Positions 32,746 through 45,500 are shown, counted from the first letter of the stretch. The stretch is DNA of 64,000 nucleotides from Cinnamomum chago (GCA_038049695.1 CP142455.1:29921501-29985500), one strand, 5' to 3'. The notes: a model not told the origin generated them from the letters alone. Numbers and translations are program-made.

Positions 32746-35107
32746 TGTTAGGGTTTTTATAGATTGCAATTTGATGGATGCATTATCATTCTAGCATCAT
32801 GTGATTTACACACTTGCATTGGTTTTTAAATAAACTTGAAATCTAGTTTTATACATGCATTGGTTTTTAGATTTGGAAAAGTTTGTGTTATATGCATGTT
32901 TTGGTTCTAAACTTGGATGCATTGGTTTTAGAACCCAAAACTCTTTTGAAAACCTAATTCCTTGTGCATTATATTTGGAAAATCATCTTGTGAATTTAGG
33001 TTTGAGTTTTGCATACATTCATCACAAAAAGAATCATTTGTGTATGCAATTTCATTTGAAAAGAGTTTTCAAGAAATCAAGCAAGCCTTTGTTTTAAAAG
33101 TTTTGAAACTTTTTAGGCTTTTTATGTCATGTTTTAAAAACCTTTAGAATCTTTAAAACATGTTTTCCAAGCTTGATTTAGTGGCCAAAAAGTTCCCCCA
33201 AGCAAAACTGTGAAAAATGCATTTTTTGGGAATTTTGGTGCTGCGGGGTTAACCATGGGGTTAACCGGGGTGGTCAACCCGCAGTGTAGCCGGTTAACCG
33301 GCCATGTTAGCCCGGTTAACCGGCCACAGTGCAGGATGACCCAAAACACAACGGCTCTTTTTATGACCGTTGTGCTTGGCCGGTTAACCGGCCTGTCATG
33401 GCCGGTCAACCGGGGATATAGCCGTTGGGGCTGTTTTGGCTATAAAAAGGAGTTCTTTCCCTTTCCAAAAGTTGGGATTTTTAAGCCCCTCCTTGAGAGG
33501 TATTGAGGCATATCAAAAGGGAAAAGAACCAAGGGATGAAGGGGAAGATTAGGAAAGCTAAAGCTTGGATTAATGAAGTTAAACCACCAAGTAGGCTCTT
33601 CCTTTCTTAATCATATGTTTTCATGCTTTGTTTTATTTTTGGTAAATCATTTCTAGCATGATAAACTATGTTTGTGTTGTGTCCTTAACATATGTTATGT
33701 TTTGAGTTGATTTATTATTTTGGACACAACACCATATGATTCAATTCAAGTAGTACTTAACTTTGGTAAATCTAAGTAGATCATGTTAATGTAAAAACCT
33801 TTGAAATCATATGTAACATGATCCATATACTTGGTTGAATCTTTGGTTGTTGTTTTCCATCATAAGAACATCTCTCTCAAAACTATCTTATGTTTTGGAT
33901 TCAACTTCTTTACAAATCATATGTTTTCATGTTTTGCTTTATCATTGGTAAATCTTAGTAACATGTTAATCTATGATTTGTTGTATCCTTAGCATATTCT
34001 ATATTTTGAATAGATCTATTGTTTTGGATACATCACCATTGATTCATCAAAGTAGTACTTTATCTTTGGTAAATCTAAGTAGATCATGTTAATGAAATAT
34101 GTAACATGATTCATATACTTTGTTGAATCTTTGGGTGTTGTTTTTCCATCATAAGAAAATCTCTCTCAAATGTATCTTATGTTTTGGATCCAACATCATT
34201 ACAAATCATATGTGTATTATTGTTTTAAAGTATCACAACTTGCCTTACTTTGATTGGTAAATCATTTTCAAGTTGTCCTTATAATTACATATGATTTGTC
34301 CCTCTCTTCAATCAAATCTATTTTTATGTTTTGAGCTTCTTTGATGATTTGATTGACATCCCTATGCATCACATGTTTAGAGCTAATCCATTTCATACAA
34401 CTTGTGTAACTTTGATATCATTAACAAGTTGTTACTTTTAACATGTGATTGCATCATATCCTCAATCATAAATGTTTTATGATCTTAAACTTTCAAAAGC
34501 CTTAGGCATACATTTATGAGCTTTCATTTTCAAAATGATTGAGGACCACACACACACACTTCATATGTTTTCATCTTTGCATTCATAGTGTGAGTGTGTA
34601 TTAGAATTTCATTTCCATATCCGTCTAATTAAGAGGCAATGTAATGAGCTTAATAGAATCTCCATCAAGTGTATGTTAGACACTAATTAGTGAGATAACC
34701 AACCTTGTGGTTGAAGAGGTTATTGCTTAGCCTTTAAAAGCATAGTGTAAAGGTTGATGTTAAGCCTTGAAAAACATCAATGTAAAGGTTATTGCTTAGC
34801 CTTGAAAAGCATATTGTAAAGGTTATTGCTTAGCCTATTGAAAAGCATAAATAGTGGAAATCCGGTGGGGTGTTGGATCACAAGCCGGTAGTGGATGTAG
34901 GCATTGAGGCCGAACCACTATAAATACTTGTGTAATGGTGATTGCTTTGTGATGATTCTTTTGTTAGCTCCCGCATCTTGTATGATTAATCATCACATAT
35001 GACTAGTTTGTTTTTAAGAAGTTAAAATTGATTAAAATTGGTCATAGTTGTAGCTCACCCTATTCACCCCCCCCCCCCTCTAGGGTTCGGATCCCCATGG
35101 ACTTACA
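32746..35107 (+). repeat. Second Sirevirus-like LTR
   Basis: 2362 bp, apparently identical to 27357-29719 apart from C12 in place of C13. It joins directly to the purine tract of unit 1 on its left and to PBS 2 on its right, so it serves as 3' LTR of unit 1 and 5' LTR of unit 2. Confidence 0.9.
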
Positions 35108-38100
35108 AGTGGTATCAGAGCGGGTTACTCCATTTTAGGGCTTAACAACCCGGAGTTGATCCTTGCTAGATTTGAACCCTAGTGTTGTGTTTTTATTGCA
35201 TATCTTTATGATGAATTCCACTATGTTTGAAAATGTTTTTCCCTAGCCTCTTTGCACCACTCTAAGACTTTTCTAAGTTATATCTTCTAGAGTTGGTGAG
35301 TCCTCAAAGTGATCTCTCAAGGACACATTTTCAAGACCTTAGGTGTATTTTCAAAGGTAGACTATTTGAGTAACCTTAAGGCCTTGATACCCCTAGACCA
35401 ACCTATGCTTTTTAGTTATATCTTTTTGTTGGTCATGTCACATTTGCATTTTGTTTCTTTAAAGTCACATCTTTTAAAATGCAATGTTTCTTTGTGATCA
35501 TTTGATTTTGTCTTCATGAACTTTTATAGTTATATCTCATGGTTTTCAAAATCCTTTGATTGCAATTTTTTCATGATGGATTTGCATGTTGTTCATATAG
35601 TAATATCTCTTGTTGTGCATATCTATTCATGATCAATTGATTGTGATTGCAAAAGCTTTCATAGCTAGACTTTTCATGATCAATTGATGTTGGAAAATCA
35701 TTTGATGTTTGTCATAATTATATCCTTTTTGTAAATCAAATGATTTAAAGCTATTTAAGTTTTCCATTGATTTTCAAGCTATATCTCTTGGTATGGAAAA
35801 TTTGTGAGTGTCTATTGTTTTTCAAATTGAAAACTTTACAATAGTACACTTCTTGTTTTTCAAAATCACTTGCTCTTAATTCTATAAATGATTCTTTGTT
35901 GGAACTTCATACATTGAAGTGATTTGAAAAACTTTGGAAAATGTTCTAAGCTTTATTAGTTATATTTCTAGAAGCATTTTCCTTGAATTTATTTCCTTGT
36001 GCCTAATTATGATTATATCATTTGGAAGGAAATAATTCTTACAAACAATTTGCATCTTTGCTCTTTTAGTTACATTCTTTATGCAAATTGATGTTGGTGT
36101 CTTACATTGCTTGGTTGGATATGGTTTCATTGATTTGCATGTTTGTGCCTTAACTTGGTATATGTTTTCATTAATGCAAATTGATGAGTGTTTATGTGCT
36201 TTATAGTAAAATCTTGTATTTGAGCTTTTTAAGTACATTTGTGATTTAATGTGCTAAGTTCATTTGGTGTAAACCCCATATCTTTTTCCATTGCATTGTA
36301 AGCTTAGTACATTTGCTAAGAGTGAAAATGTCACATGATAGATTGATCCAAAGGGTTTCATTGATCCCTTCAACTTCATACCTTCTTGTGCTTAAATAGT
36401 AATATTCTTTTTTATGAATGGTATGAGTTAGATCTTGAGTGTTGATTAATCCTCTCTATGCAAATGTCAAATTGTTCTATGTATGGTTGTGACCTTAGTT
36501 GTATTTGTAGAAACCATACTAGAACCCAAATCCATCCTCTATGCCTTATAGTTATTTCTATATGGATGGTTATGATGTTGATTCATGTAGATTCTCTTGG
36601 TATCATCTTTATACATGTTTCAACTTCATAGTAGTGATCTTGATCATATGAAACTCTTTGAAACCCATTTCTCATATTTCTATATGGTTGATGGATATCT
36701 TAGATGTTAAATTCATATGATTTAATCACTTTGTAAATTGCATGCAATTCAAAGTTATATCCTTTTGCATTGCAATTTACCTTGTTCATCACTATGCTCA
36801 ATAGTTATATCTTTAAAAGTGATGAATATGCATTTATGATGCTTGATGGAATTTTGTCACATTCTTGTTCTTTATCATGTTATCAATTTCAATTGGTTTC
36901 AATTGGTATAATGTTTGATTGATTTGATCTCTTGTGAATGTGATAAATCTTGTGTGCATTGGATTGAACTTGATAAGTTATATATTTGTTCCATGTCACA
37001 CACCATTAGCATCATAATGCTCATGTTGCCACCTCTTTTGCTCATATAGGTATACCTTATGACCACCATGTTTATGTGTTCATAATATTGGTTGGTTATT
37101 AATTGAGGTTGGCTTCATGTTTGAATTCCATTTCACTCATTCATGCACCATAATAGTCACATTTAATGTTTGAATGAAATGAGTTCAAAACCTTCATAGC
37201 ATATGCTTTCCATAGTTAGATTATTTGATGCTATGATTATTAAACCCCATTGCTTCATGGATAGCTCTAATTTGGATTTTTCCTAATAGGTATATTTCTA
37301 AATCCATTTTAGAGTGATTGATTTATTAAGTCATATCCTAAATCTCAATTGGTATTCCTTGTTTGTCCAATTGATATCCATGATTGCTTTTCCCATTGAC
37401 CTAGCTCTCTTTTGGTAATTTGATCATATTGAGCTTTATAGTTATATGAATCTAATCCTTTCCTTGAAGTTGACCCTCACTTGGTTAAACCATTTTCTTC
37501 TTGTACCTAATAGTTAAATCTTTGTCAAAAGTTTGACAAAAGGAGATAATGGATTGAGGGGGAGTGTAAACTTTCATAGGAAGTATTAGTTTTGATCAAA
37601 TTGACCCTTGGATTGCCTTTGAGCCCTTAGAGACTACTACCTCACATGATAGCCTGTTATGTACTTCATTTTCGATTTCATTTGTTAACAGGTGCTACTA
37701 ATGGTATTTTCCTTGTTTCATGTGTGTAGGTACCTTTGCAATTTAATGGCAAAGGGGGAGAAATTATGCAAGTTCTCAATAGGGTGAAGAGAATGTCCAA
37801 GCTTCCTAAGGGGAGAGTTGTGTATGATCTTCTACAAAGGGAGAGAATGCATAGCTTGCCAAAGGGAGAAAGAGGCATGGTCAAAGGGGGAGAGCTAATA
37901 GAAGAAAGAAGCTTGGAAGCTAAAGAAGATGCTTGGATAAAGAAAAAAAGAAGAAAGAAAGCTTGAAGAGTGATCAAGCTCCAAGCATCATGAAGATTGA
38001 AGCCCAAGAGCCCAAGCAATGAGAAGGAGCATCCAAGAAGATTTCAAGCCTTGTCCAGCTGAGGGGGAGCTGAAGACTAAGTGTGTAATCTCGGTGGTGA

Positions 38101-38131
38101 GTGAGTTTGCCATCAAATTGCAAAGGGGGAG
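35108..38131 (+). repeat. Second interior with PBS 2 and stem-loop array, copy 2
   Basis: A repeat of 29720-32743 shifted by 5388 bp. It includes PBS (35110-35121), the stem-loop array (~35254-37548) and the purine tracts. It ends at CAAAGGGGGAG and passes abruptly into Tat gag sequence. Confidence 0.9.
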
Positions 38132-38605
38132 TCTTCCGTGTGGGACGACAGGCGGAGCTCCAGCAGAAGTCCCCTCGGCGTGGGCGCCATAATGACGGGC
38201 ACCCAGGGCGCCATGAGGATGGGCGCCCAGGGCTTGGGCGCCCAGGGGTAGTCCTCGACCCTAGGCACCCAGGGGTTGGGCGCCCAGGTGAGGGTGGCGT
38301 CGGTTGGCGCCTCGGCCCCAGGCACCGTGTGGACGGGCCCCCGGGTGAGGTGCCCCTCTGCGTGGAGCAACCAGTTGCTCTGAGCGTGGTACTTCCTGCG
38401 GTCATGCACCTAGTGCTCCTCCCTGGCTCGCCAACATGAGCTGCAATATTTGTTGTTTCTGAGTCACCAACTGCTGCATGGTCTCCAGCATCTGCTGAGG
38501 AGAGGGAGCGGGAGCATTCGGTGCGGGGTTGGTCGGTGGAGGATTACCTTCGCCTTCCCGCGAAGGATTACCATCTTGTCGCCTTGTTGACCTGGTGATC
38601 GGCAT
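38128..38605 (-). pseudogene. Tat gag N-terminal fragment with GGGCGCC repeats
   Basis: The gag start is the ATG at 38603-38605 (MPITRSTRRQDG, the usual opening of Tat gag). It is followed by a proline-rich stretch and a glutamine-rich helix (QQMLETMQQLVTQKQQ). A stop ends it at 38402; a TAG and a repeat-rich stretch with GGGCGCCC units (38180-38300) follow. The rest of gag is absent: the sequence runs into the Sirevirus insertion, and on its far side (27356) reading resumes just before protease. About 1 kb or more of gag was therefore lost at or after the insertion. Confidence 0.8.
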
Positions 38606-38635
38606 AGCTTTTGAAAAAAGGAAATTCTTTTCGTA

Positions 38636-38653
38636 TTCCCACAGACGGCGCCA
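38636..38653 (-). other. Primer-binding site of the Tat element
   Basis: On the minus strand TGGCGCCGTCTGTGGGAA, three bases after the LTR end at 38657. It is a common PBS of Tat-type gypsy elements. Confidence 0.8.
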
Positions 38654-38656
38654 AAC

Positions 38657-39193
38657 TGATGATGCCAAAAAGTGTTTTGGGCACCACCGGTCAAGTGATA
38701 TGCAGTTAATGTAAAAATTAATGAGGAGAGAGAGAGTTTATAGTGGTTCGGTCGGTGTGACCTACGTCCACTTCAACTAATGATTTTACTGCTCTGGAGG
38801 AGAGGTTACAAAGTAAAAGATTTACAATGATGATGTGAAGAAATTGGAGGAGATTGCTTCTTTGATAGGACTCTCCTTTTATACTATTTCTTTAACGGGT
38901 GGAGAGATTCTCCAGCGATCTCCAACGATGTACGCTCCAGTCTGGTGGAGTCTTCCGAACCCTCCTCAACAGACAAACAGATAAGATTTCCTCCGCGAGA
39001 ATTGGCAAAAGTAGGTAGGTAAAACGACTCGATGACTTTGTCATTCCATGGATTCGGATCCGGCCCTCAATGGGTAGATCAAGACCGAGCTCATCATGAA
39101 CTAAGGTCAGTTTGACCTAACCCGTTATCGTGGACCGAGCCACTTGGGCCTAACCTATCATTGCGGACCGAATTATTTGGGCCTGGCCCATCA
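38657..39193 (-). repeat. 5' LTR of the Tat element
   Basis: 537 bp, aligned end to end with 19231-19766. It is followed by ACAGC, one mismatch from GCAGC before the other LTR. Confidence 0.92.
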
Positions 39194-39359
39194 ACAGCTA
39201 TGGCTAAATGGGTTTCAAGGTTGGAGTCTATGAAAACAGTCAATTCAAGGGAAGAAGAAGCAAAGGCCATGTAAGAATGAGAATAAAGTTAACTGCTTTG
39301 TTACTTACTCCTCCGTGGAAATGCCATTGGGTTAAAAAGTAGCGAAAATCACATACAGA

Positions 39360-40850
39360 TGTTTCAAAACCCTTCATTTACTCAAGACCAGATGAAACAC
39401 TGTAAAACCGTAAATTATCTAACAGAAGATCATACATAAAAGGATGTCCAAAATTGAAAAGTTTTACCCTTTTATCATGCGATATCATAATCTTGTAGGG
39501 TATCACAGGCTTGTATGATATTGCACCGTTTGATATCTTAGTCGTAAAATTTTCACCATTCTCCTTTCTTGCTATAGCGAAAATAGTAGCCAGAATATGA
39601 GGTTTTTCAAAGGAGTTCTCGCTATAACGAGACCTATTCTCACTAGAGCGAGAGTCTCGCTATAGCGAGCCCACACTCATTGCCAAGGGTAATTTCATAA
39701 AATGATTAATGTCATTATCCCTTTCTCCTCAATGATTAATGCCATTTATCCCTTTCTCCTCTCTGTATCCTACCCACTCCTACTCTCGTCACTTGTTTCT
39801 TTCATTTTCTTCTCTCATCTTCTCAGGTGTGATCCTCTTCTCTTCTTCTTCTTATGGGTATTATAAATTTTTTTCTCTTACATTCACTCGTGTAGTTTCG
39901 GTTTTCTTGGGTTTTCTTGATTCATCCCAAACTTATGTATTTGGCATTTCTCTTTATAATGTGCACGAGGAAGGGTTCTCTTGAGATCTAACACTCATAT
40001 CTAAACATATTTTGAAGTCTGGATAATGCAAAAAAAAAAAAAAAAAGTTTCGGATTTCAAAAATACATTATTTGTCATGTCAGTAACCATGGGTCATGTG
40101 GTATAAGATGATGTTTACTAACGGAAGTCAATAGTCATTTTGAAACTAACTGTTCGTTAACAACATTATTCAGTGCATAAGGCCCAACAACCTGTTGTTC
40201 TAAAAAAAATAAGGAAAAATGAACTTTCAAATTTGATTGAAGGTTGGGTGGAAGTGCATATGATTCTATTTTGGGTGTTCTCCATTTTAACAGATGACAT
40301 TACTTAGTTATATGCTCTGTGACAAAGTGCTATATGATGAACAAAATAATGCATTTCATGGAAGGATTTAAAGCTTAATAAGTGATTTACAGTTTCCATA
40401 ATAAGAATCTAAGCAGAAAAAAGGTTTATCAATACTATATTTATGGGATGTTTTTTTTTTAACGCATTTAGAAATTATATGGTCCCACATCCCTATTGTG
40501 ATGAAGAAAATGTATAAAGTACGGATGAAAGAAGATGGAATGGTAATATCCTATCGGAACCCACAAGCCAAAAGGGAGAACATGGAAACAGTGGTCTTCA
40601 GATTGTGGTATAAAAATGTGTTATCAGTAGGTAATAGTGCGATATCCTACGAGCATAGGATATCGAAGGGTGCGATATCCTTACAGGCCTGGGATATCGA
40701 ACCTTGGGATATCCTACCGCCTTAGGATGTCGTAGGATAAAGGGTAAAACTATCTCACTTTGGGCATCCTTTTATGTACGATCTTCTATTAGGCAATTTG
40801 TAGTCTTTTATCTGGTATTGGTAAATGTCGAGTTTTGGGCCGTCCGTACG
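39360..40850. mobile_element. Element with ~200-bp inverted arms and GATATC hairpins
   Basis: The segment 39360-39560 (for example gaagatcatacataaaagga) is matched in inverted orientation by 40630-40850 (gaagatcgtacataaaagga on the minus strand), with further agreement through accagat, ctaa-agaag and ttttaccctttatc. The arms contain many GATATC words and smaller hairpins, such as CGATATCCTA 40640-40649 with TAGGATATCG 40656-40665. The ~1.1-kb middle has no recognisable gene. No target duplication was found, so the boundaries and superfamily (MULE-like or fold-back) are uncertain. Confidence 0.6.
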
Positions 40851-40869
40851 GTAATTTCCCTAAAAAAGT

Positions 40870-42450
40870 AACCAGCAACAACGCGCTGAAATAATAAATA
40901 TTACAATTTAAATTTATGAGATATCAAAATTAATTATAAACATATAAGCATATATTCATGCATATTTATATAAAAACAGTCAACACATCTTCAATCACAA
41001 ATACAAGTGGTCAACATCAACAATAAACTATTACAAAGATAAAGTTTAAAAAATTCATTCAACAACAACATAAAAATAATAATAACGGCAATAATTACTA
41101 AAGAAGATATAGAAAAGCGAATTTTGTTAATAAATATAATATTAGTAATAAGAAATGCATTCAAGTTTTTGTTACCCATTGATAATTTCAAAGCCCAATA
41201 AAACAGAGTCACGCCATTTGGACTTGTTTGTGCAGCAAGAAGATTCTAGTTTATGTGCAGATTTTTATTTCCTCATGAGAATGGAATTTTGTATTTTCGT
41301 AGAAAATCAAAGTCCTCTCTATTAAGGAAAAATTATTCATTTTTTTCTTCTATGCAAGGAAAATACATCACACCAAGCAACATAATATTGTTAACAAAGA
41401 AAATCATAAAAACATGCAATCCTCTCATTGTACAAATGCACCACTTTCTTTTATTTTCACATAGGCCAATGGTCATTTTAATCCCTTCGCACAAATTTCT
41501 TCTCTACCTATCCCTTTGAAATAGCACCAATACCAATTTAGAACTAATCAAACCATTTTTTAGCTCTAGATTTCAAAAAAAAAAAAAATGTATAAACATC
41601 TTAACTTTAAAAACCATAAATTATGAGACTTTAAAACCACAGGCTAGTGTTATTTGATCCCAGTAATAATTGGTCCACCTTGGATCATTGTATATATATC
41701 TCTTAATTATGAGTCCATGTGGGCCGACATAAGTGTAATTTATGGTGGGCCAAACCTAGAGTTATATGTCTATATAATCAGATCAGAAAAGGATACCTAT
41801 AAGATTCAACCAAAAAACTCCAACCTCAAAACATTTTTATCATAAGCCCATCCATGAGGTAGTCTACCAGAAGGTCGGGTCTAATTTTCGTTTACGTGTC
41901 ACAATATTTTAATAGAGTAGAGCTGTATTTAGAAACTAAAAGAAAATGATATTTTTAATGAAAAATTTATCAGTATGAATTGTAGAAAGGTGGGCCCCAA
42001 ATATTAAAATAAAAAGATGACAATTTTGAGAAGATGAAAGATAAATAGTGTTGAGAGAGAGAGAATAAATATAGCAAAATAGAGAGATTTTAGGGGATAT
42101 TGATTGAGAGACTTTGTGAGGATATGGATAATGAGATTTTTTTTGAGAAAAAATTGTGGCATGTAATGACATGGCACCTTGAAGAAAGCACTCTAAGTTT
42201 TTTCTCCATATTTATTTGAAAGGAGAACGATTGGGTTGTTGAGGTGGCACCCTTCACAACCCACCTCCCCTTTTGCTTTAATATATATAATGCTCGCCAT
42301 GAATATAGTTGTCTTCCCATTACAAAAATACAAGCCATAACTGCCCGGGCTAAACAGTAAAAATATATATAATATTATTATTATTTTTAAAATATTATTG
42401 ATAAAAAATAAAGTAAGATAAATATATATATTATTTAGCAAAATGACTAA
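40870..42450. other. AT-rich spacer
   Basis: No gene, LTR or TIR recognised. Short ORFs are hydrophobic or low complexity. Confidence 0.5.
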
Positions 42451-42588
42451 ATTAATTAAAGAGGATTTTACTGAAAAATTCCTAAAATGCAGCCATTTAT
42501 CCCAAAGGGTCCCGGCAAAATGTACCGCACTGATGGGGTTTGTCAGTACTAGTTTGGTTTTTTTTTTTTTTTATTAAATCTAGGGTAA

Positions 42589-45500
42589 GTGACGCTAGCA
42601 TCATTGTGTTTCTGACGACAGTGACGCTAGCGTTGTCGTTCACGAAGCCATATAACCTCAAACCTGTCTCATTTTTTACCATTTTGAAGACTGTAACTTC
42701 TCATTCTTCTCTAGAGTGACGCCGCCGCTTCATCTACCTTCTTCATTCTTTATAATCCATCAACCTTTCCCCGCTATCACACATCCATGCGAATGCATGT
42801 CACATTAGCTACGTTTTTGCACATTATTTTCGGAGCATTATGTATGTTTGGAGTTCTTGATGCATTATGTATGGTATGAAATGTATATTGTGTAATTTCG
42901 CAGCATTATGTATGTTTGGAGTGGGAGTTCTTCATTTTTTATTTTATTTTGTAACCTATTATTATGCTCATTTTATTCTCTCATTTACTCGTTTCCACAC
43001 AGTTTGCACTCACGCACGGTATTTGTTCGATGAAATGTCACATTGAAGGTCCTCCCTTATTATCATGGCAAAATACTTACTACTTCTACCATTTTCATTA
43101 GTGAAGGAATACACACACCACTTTGAAGGAATACATTGATTGATGTATGTTGGTTGTTGGCATTGACGGTACACCAATCAAAAACTCATACTGCACACTC
43201 TTGCCTAGGACTTTTGTGGAGAATGGACCACATCACTTGGACATCCTCATATCCACATGCCATCACTTCCCCTGTTAAGGATGGACTTTTAATTAATATA
43301 CTCTTATCACATTTCTTATTCAAATGAGACATAAAAAAAAGAAACCATATCCAATGAGTCTAAAATGGGCTCCACGGTTCAATATTTCTAGACACATTTT
43401 AATCCTTCATTTGTCTAGGATAAGCTTTTTAATTTATACATTTTTATCACAATTCTAATGCAAACGATACACATGGAAATAAAAAAAACATGACAATAAA
43501 GTTGGGTGCTGCCAAATGACTGACGCCTTCCTCTGTTAAGGATGAACTTTTAACTAATATACTCTTATCACAATTCTCGTGCAAATGACACACATGGATT
43601 GACCTTTGTGGGGCCAACTGTAGCCAACTCTAAGTAGGAGTCTAGACATGTTACCTCATTCACCCAAGACTGAAGCAAATCTACAAGTTTCTCTTTTATT
43701 TAGCGTAGTTATAGGGACTCACAAGCATGCCAAGAGTCCACTATTTGAAGAAAAGTTGTCAAGAACTTTACACCAACTGAAAGAGACTTCCCTGATGAAT
43801 GATATTCTATCCATAGATTCAAGATCATGTATGTAAAATTCAGAATAGACAAAATCTTAATCTTCTTACTTTTTTTTCACTGGAAATTCTTGAGATGGTT
43901 TATAACCATCAAATAAAGCTGATGTTTTTATTTTTCTCAAAGCTGCCCCGCATAATGGGTTTGACTTTAACTTTTGTACAAGCCATTGCACCTCAAAAAA
44001 AGATCAAACAAGCAATTCTTTCATTCCATCTTTTTTTTTATTTGTTTCTTTCTTCACAATTCAGTCACTTGTTTACCTATACCCGATCATGAATTGGTTG
44101 AAAATGTCATATCGCATGTTTACATTGCTAGAAAAAATGTTGAACAGTCATGCAAATAGAAATCTATTTCCAATGCGTTGGTGAACTCATACATGTATAT
44201 GCTTCATATTACATGGCTTGAAACTGAATAGATGGTGAAAGACAATGAGTCTTATGATGAGGGAGAGTTATTGTACGATCAAGATGAACATGTTTCAAAA
44301 GCCATATTAAAAGGAGTAGAACCTGGAAATTATAGATGCATTAATACCACCTAGACAAAAAGATATGGGTATTGACTGAGAATCAGAAAGAGCATGTGAG
44401 GGATGCTGGTCTATCACATCTGTCAGAGATAGACTATATGAGGATAGACCAAGCTCTAATATATGGGCTGTGTTCAATTTTAACCTGACGACAGTGACGC
44501 TAGCGTCACTTAAATTAGCTATTGTATTGACTATTTGCCTGATTTCCACGACGCTAGTGTCACCTCAATTAGATTCTTTCTCGACTTTATGCTTGACTAC
44601 AGTGACGCTAGCGTTAGTCCATTTGCATTCAAATTCAGGGAATTGGAAACATAGGCTTGTGATTAATTTGAGGCAGAGAGAATTCAAACCATAAAGATTG
44701 GCAATGGAAGGACTAATGTTTCTAGAAAGGTGTTTGGTAATGTACATAGGAGAGATTATTGGAGTAAAAAGTTTTTTCTTGGGATTTAAGTCTCTTCTTT
44801 ACCACACACAAGTGAACAAACAGGCTTGCAGAAGTGTTCAGACCTTAGGACATGAGCCTTGGAGAGGTTATGGCAGAACCTAAATCTCCTAGGTATTGGG
44901 CAAGGGCATTATAGAGCTTTAATCCTTAATGCACAGCTTAAGTCATTCTTCATCATCACCTAACAAATTGGAGCAAATCTTACAACATTTTTTCAAAATG
45001 GGCATTCTTACATTTATATTTCACAAAAGCTCTTCCAAAATCCTCCACTCATATTCTTACAAATTCAAAATAGTAACGCTTAGATATATTCAAAAAAGTT
45101 TCTTACAGAAAGTGAGGTACAAAAGTAAGCAGCAAATTCTAGGAAAAAATTTCTTACAAAAAAAAGGAGTCTTCTATTGACATCATTTACAAAATATTCT
45201 TGATAAGTGTTCAGTTTTGAGCAAGGGGATTTCGACAACTCTAGCGATTGTGGCCTCTCTATTTGCAATTGGAGCAAGTGAACACCCTACGCGACCTGTA
45301 ACGATCCTCAGTTCGTATTCTATTCTTCTTTGGTCCCTCGGGCTGTCTAGAGGCAAGAGGAGGTAGAACTCTTTCATTTGAACTGTGCTCCCACTGTCTG
45401 TTATCACAAGGAGCATGAATCACCTCACTATACGTGGCTTGAAGTGCACTTGTTAGATACCAATTATTGCAAAAACCATATGGATATTATTTCCTCACTC

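Larger units (their letters stand above)
27357..38131 (+). mobile_element. Two tandem Sirevirus-like non-autonomous copia elements (LTR-INT-LTR-INT)
   Basis: Two head-to-tail units, 27357-32745 (5389 bp) and 32746-38131 (5386 bp). Each consists of a ~2.36-kb LTR (TGTTAGGG...CTTACA), an initiator-Met PBS (TGGTATCAGAGC) two bases later, a ~3.0-kb interior without gag or pol, and a terminal purine tract CAAAGGGGGAG. Repeated CCGGTTAACCGG palindromes in the LTR and several purine tracts near the 3' end are known hallmarks of the Sirevirus lineage. The last LTR is missing: unit 2 stops two bases before the LTR would begin. I see no target duplication at the outer edges (left ATATTGG, right TCTTCCG). 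The only difference I noticed between the units is C13 against C12 in one homopolymer. Plus-strand orientation, opposite to the Tat host. Confidence 0.88.
19231..39193 (-). mobile_element. Tat-type Ty3/gypsy retrotransposon with nested Sirevirus-like insertion
   Basis: Two LTRs of 536 and 537 bp (19231-19766 and 38657-39193) begin TGATGATGCC and end GGCCCATCA. The minus-strand PBS TGGCGCCGTCTGTGGG abuts the right LTR, and the polypurine tract GAGGGGCAAA abuts the left, so the element is transcribed on the minus strand. The order is gag start, (insertion 27357-38131), protease, reverse transcriptase, RNase H, a second RNase H, integrase. A plus-strand antisense gene follows. Dual RNase H and an antisense gene downstream of pol are known of Tat-lineage elements such as Grande. 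The flanks GCAGC (before 19231) and ACAGC (after 39193) match at 4 of 5 bases, a plausible eroded 5-bp target duplication. Without the insertion it is ~9.2 kb, short for the lineage because most of gag is missing. Confidence 0.92.

Noticed and set aside
27357-38131. Interpretation as CRISPR-like array or satellite DNA
   Set aside because: The units have LTR ends, PBS and polypurine tracts, and the inner hairpin units do not share stem sequences, so neither model fits.
19231-39193. Athila-type assignment of the gypsy element
   Set aside because: No env-like ORF is seen, and dual RNase H plus an antisense PF04195-type gene point to the Tat lineage.
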